Positions 63,001 to 64,000 of a DNA stretch of 64,000 nt are shown here, piece after piece; position 1 is the first letter of the stretch, and the number at the start of each line of letters is the position of its first letter. The notes beneath the pieces were generated by a model that was given only the letters and a program-made list of their open reading frames with translations, was not told where the DNA came from and made no database searches. The translations under genes were made by a program, and so were the position numbers. This stretch comes from Treponema primitia ZAS-1 (lineage in GTDB: Bacteria > Spirochaetota > Spirochaetia > Treponematales > Breznakiellaceae), in assembly GCF_000297095.1 (NCBI RefSeq), contig NZ_AEEA01000050.1:62001-126000 (forward strand). The letters run 5' to 3'.

Positions 63001-63306
63001 CTGGATCTCAGGGCCCGGATACTGATCCTCTCCGCCTGCGACACCGGCCTTACCCGGGTTCGGGACGGTGACGGCATGGTGGGCCTGCTCCGGGCCTTCC
63101 TGGTTGCGGGGGCCAACAATGTGGGCGCCAGCCTCTGGCCCATCGACGACGACACCAGCGTCGAATTCATGACCCGGCTCTACACCAAGCTTATCAAGGA
63201 AAACCTGGACTTCCGCCGGGCCTATGGGGCGGTTAAACGGGAGCTTCAGTCCCTGCCCCAATACAGCCACCCCTATTACTGGGCAGGCTTTACCCTGTAC
63301 GAGTAA
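60082..63306 (+). CDS. Exported TPR-CHAT domain protease
   Basis: 1074 residues from ATG 60082 (GAGG 6 bases upstream). Signal peptide (AIFFITLVFVLSQGLHAGG), about eight TPR units of 42 residues (about 180-480: YIGIIYDDMGEYDLALENYQ and relatives), and a C-terminal CHAT domain (about 700-1074). The caspase-clan dyad is intact: His 935 in LIHLSCHGYF and Cys 986 in LILSACDTG, followed by GLLRAFLVAGANNVGASLWP. CHAT proteases cut after activation through their TPR region; here the signal peptide puts the enzyme in the periplasm or outside, unlike most described defence CHATs. Confidence 0.9.
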   Translation: MICPRSKAIFFITLVFVLSQGLHAGGHKEGYTLDRGYAAREAGTSRYSEDPALYVGFARDYALAGKSAQAARELERAIFWGFTDFDRIKNDRDFASLRRSSWWRRIAGKQKELEEVLALYWEAHEDEKAFRYSFSYDELIERFDRAAKTLATVFRKGSLASRLPLFDLGMAYQIKEVYEKAHNLYDQSLETDLVWFSAGHQQIGRDYAGLGDLFYDSSEYSNATRFSEKALPIVLETLGEYSLEAAKIYENLGAIFIEDSELDKARYYLEKSLEISTALGGQDHPFMAYIYPNLALLYGYLGEYDRALFYAEQALRMDLHIRKQRYEWVASDYNYIGIIYDDMGEYDLALENYQRGLAISLEHLDNYSSITARIYGNIGFTYKNLGNFPLALQNYIQSLEIEKKIFDTSDPNIAGSLSNIGNVYLQQGDYAQALAYYQQTLAIDRINYGPSHYYIASDYKSFAAIYLKMGDREKSMGYAKDALVLLRQSLAYLRAVDESRELAELFYTAVPAIAREALETGIDAAERGRQDIRSAGAVYLTAAAPFYYLAANLAAEQKRPAEAFGYSEALRQRGFLEQTGLEAALRIDGIRPEEADRVRELSRRVSELREDLLYEDGSGNTANLLRDAERELEALHGAIGNRLPKYRELRDPRPMDAASAAAWCPPDTAVLEYLLPGAEDGGAIRPGAYCLVVRPSGVTAVPLDGGFDYEEAVNLLRERIGAFRSPETFEGERNALYEKLLAPVLAGLGAEVSHLLIVPDGPLAFLPFDLLRPSAANATLGSRYSVSFSPSLSITTLHDQPGAASLVPALALGEALYDGPGKTGETQGRGYFRGGDGPGRYADSAAEYGALTANQRASLYHRVKQAGTAAYFRERGFSWVDLPGTAREIETLARDFFLPPDIRLLRGADAGEGNLKRLSVTGELKNYSLIHLSCHGYFDSLIPEMSGIVLSEVSGRLPDNGEDGYLTVTEAALLDLRARILILSACDTGLTRVRDGDGMVGLLRAFLVAGANNVGASLWPIDDDTSVEFMTRLYTKLIKENLDFRRAYGAVKRELQSLPQYSHPYYWAGFTLYE

Positions 63307-63460
63307 CAGACTTTACAAAAAGCTAATCCACACAGCAAAATTCCCCCAAAAGTACAAAGAAGTACAAAAATAACTCCCGTGTAATGTAGCGGTGTTATGA
63401 AGAAAAGAGGATAAATTATGGAGCGATCGGTAAATTTAAGATCCGTCAGGAGGTATTTGA
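63307..63460 (+). promoter_or_regulatory. AAGTAC-box promoter upstream of the Gly-Thr lipoprotein
   Basis: At 63348-63387: AAGTAC boxes 10 bp apart (GTAC at 63352-63355 and 63362-63365), 16 bp, then -10 TAATGT (63382-63387). Matches 55551-55590 in box sequence, box spacing and distance to the -10. The rest of the 154-base gap holds no gene. Confidence 0.6.
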
Positions 63461-64000
63461 ATGAAGATGAAGCGCAAAAAAATTATGATGAGCATATCCG
63501 GTATCATACTGATATTCAGTATGGTACTGGCAGGGTGCAGTTTGGATGATGATGAGGAGGAGAATTACGGGGCTCTTTTAAAAGGAACCTGGACGGGAAC
63601 TATTAAACTTGGCGCCCAAAGTTACTCCGATTGTACGATAACCGTTACATCAACTTCATGGACGCTTAGTATCCCCTCGGCAGTCATATCCGAATCAGGC
63701 ACCTATAGAGCCACGGACGCTGACTATGCATACTTAATAAGTGGTTCTACAGAGATAGGCCATGTGAATATAGGGAACGATGGGAAATTGTACATATCAC
63801 TTACGGCGGGTGACTATAAAGGAGCCGGTGGTTCATTAACCACCAAGGGCGGCACGGGTACTGGGACCGGTACTGACACCGGCACTGGTACTGACACGGG
63901 CACTGGTACTGACACGGGTACTGGTACTGACACGGGCACCGGTACTGGGACGGGCACTGGTACTGGGACGGGCACTGGTACTGGGACGGGCACCGGTACT
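63461..64000 (+). CDS. Putative lipoprotein with Gly-Thr repeat tail, 3' partial
   Basis: 180 codons visible; no stop before the window ends. AGGAGG lies 7 bases before ATG 63461. Lipoprotein signal (SISGIILIFSMVLAGCSLDD, Cys about 26), a beta-rich domain (about 35-130: LLKGTWTGTIKLGAQSYSDC) resembling small calycin-like lipoproteins, then a repetitive tail GTGTDT/GTGTGT from residue 131. The repeats suggest a flexible, surface-exposed region. No family recognised. Confidence 0.75.
   Translation, partial: MKMKRKKIMMSISGIILIFSMVLAGCSLDDDEEENYGALLKGTWTGTIKLGAQSYSDCTITVTSTSWTLSIPSAVISESGTYRATDADYAYLISGSTEIGHVNIGNDGKLYISLTAGDYKGAGGSLTTKGGTGTGTGTDTGTGTDTGTGTDTGTGTDTGTGTGTGTGTGTGTGTGTGTGT
63851..64000 (+). 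repeat. 18 bp tandem repeat coding Gly-Thr-rich hexapeptides
   Basis: Units of the form GGCACTGGTACTGACACG and GGCACTGGTACTGGGACG (GTGTDT, GTGTGT), at least eight copies and continuing past the window end. Unit length is a multiple of three, so copy changes keep the frame. Confidence 0.9.

Overview
The window reads as chromosome of a spirochete of the genus Treponema, most probably from the termite-gut group (T. primitia / T. azotonutricium type). This is an inference. It rests on the flagellar genes mixed into a ribosomal-protein operon (rpsP-khpA-rimM-trmD-rplS-FliK-like-FlhB2-HD-YraN), a Bat (MoxR/DUF58/VWA/TPR/BatD) operon, many lipoproteins with loose lipoboxes, FliM next to CoaE, LuxS beside Pfs, and a moderately high GC content with a few AT-rich islands. 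There is one tRNA (Leu, CAG), no rRNA, no CRISPR and no intact insertion sequence.

Layout: 0-3 kb, the 3' part of a WD40-repeat protein ending in a caspase-like domain whose catalytic Cys is replaced by Ser, then a convergent nitroreductase. 3.4-8.3 kb, a minus-strand operon for a TonB/ExbD/ExbD/ExbB energy-transduction set led by a PEGA/beta-barrel protein. 8.3-13.7 kb, RadC, a ferredoxin-type aldo/keto reductase, tRNA-Leu followed by a structure copying the tRNA 3' end, a GH1 glycosidase and a glycosyltransferase. 14-19.8 kb, a class II (B12) ribonucleotide reductase interrupted by a 384-residue intein, a FSA/TalC-type aldolase and a lipoprotein. 19.8-26.8 kb, one long minus-strand run from rpsP to luxS behind a consensus promoter. 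26.9-36.5 kb, a large degenerate AAA/TPR protein, several exported proteins of unknown function, a spirochetal coiled protein and an OppA-type binding protein. 36.5-37.6 kb, an AT-rich isochorismatase-type hydrolase bracketed by two related GC-rich palindromic elements in opposite orientation. 37.6-47.5 kb, SPOR protein, CoaE, FliM, a hybrid histidine kinase, an AT-rich VapBC-like pair, an esterase, MgtE with a small leader ORF, IF-1 and an Smr protein. 47.5-54.5 kb, the Bat operon. 54.6-64 kb, a VIT1/ferritin-like membrane protein and then a cluster of a propeller-sensor/receiver/HTH regulator, an exported DUF4384-like protein, an exported TPR-CHAT protease and a lipoprotein with Gly-Thr repeats that runs off the window.

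Two signals are not explained by ordinary annotation. First, a dispersed repeat of about 22 bp (core CGAAGTTCCCCGCG) sits inside at least six protein-coding genes, on both strands, always without breaking the frame and always at a linker or terminus. It behaves like an ORF-invading element comparable in concept to Rickettsia palindromic elements. Second, the same promoter architecture (two AAGTAC boxes 10 bp apart, 16 bp, then a -10 box) lies upstream of both the propeller-receiver-HTH regulator gene and the Gly-Thr lipoprotein gene. This links the 55.6-64 kb CHAT protease cluster into one regulated exported system that I do not recognise as described.

Starts were revised wherever a Shine-Dalgarno site or family length pointed to a downstream codon. 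All functional calls come from reading motifs by eye; no database search was run.
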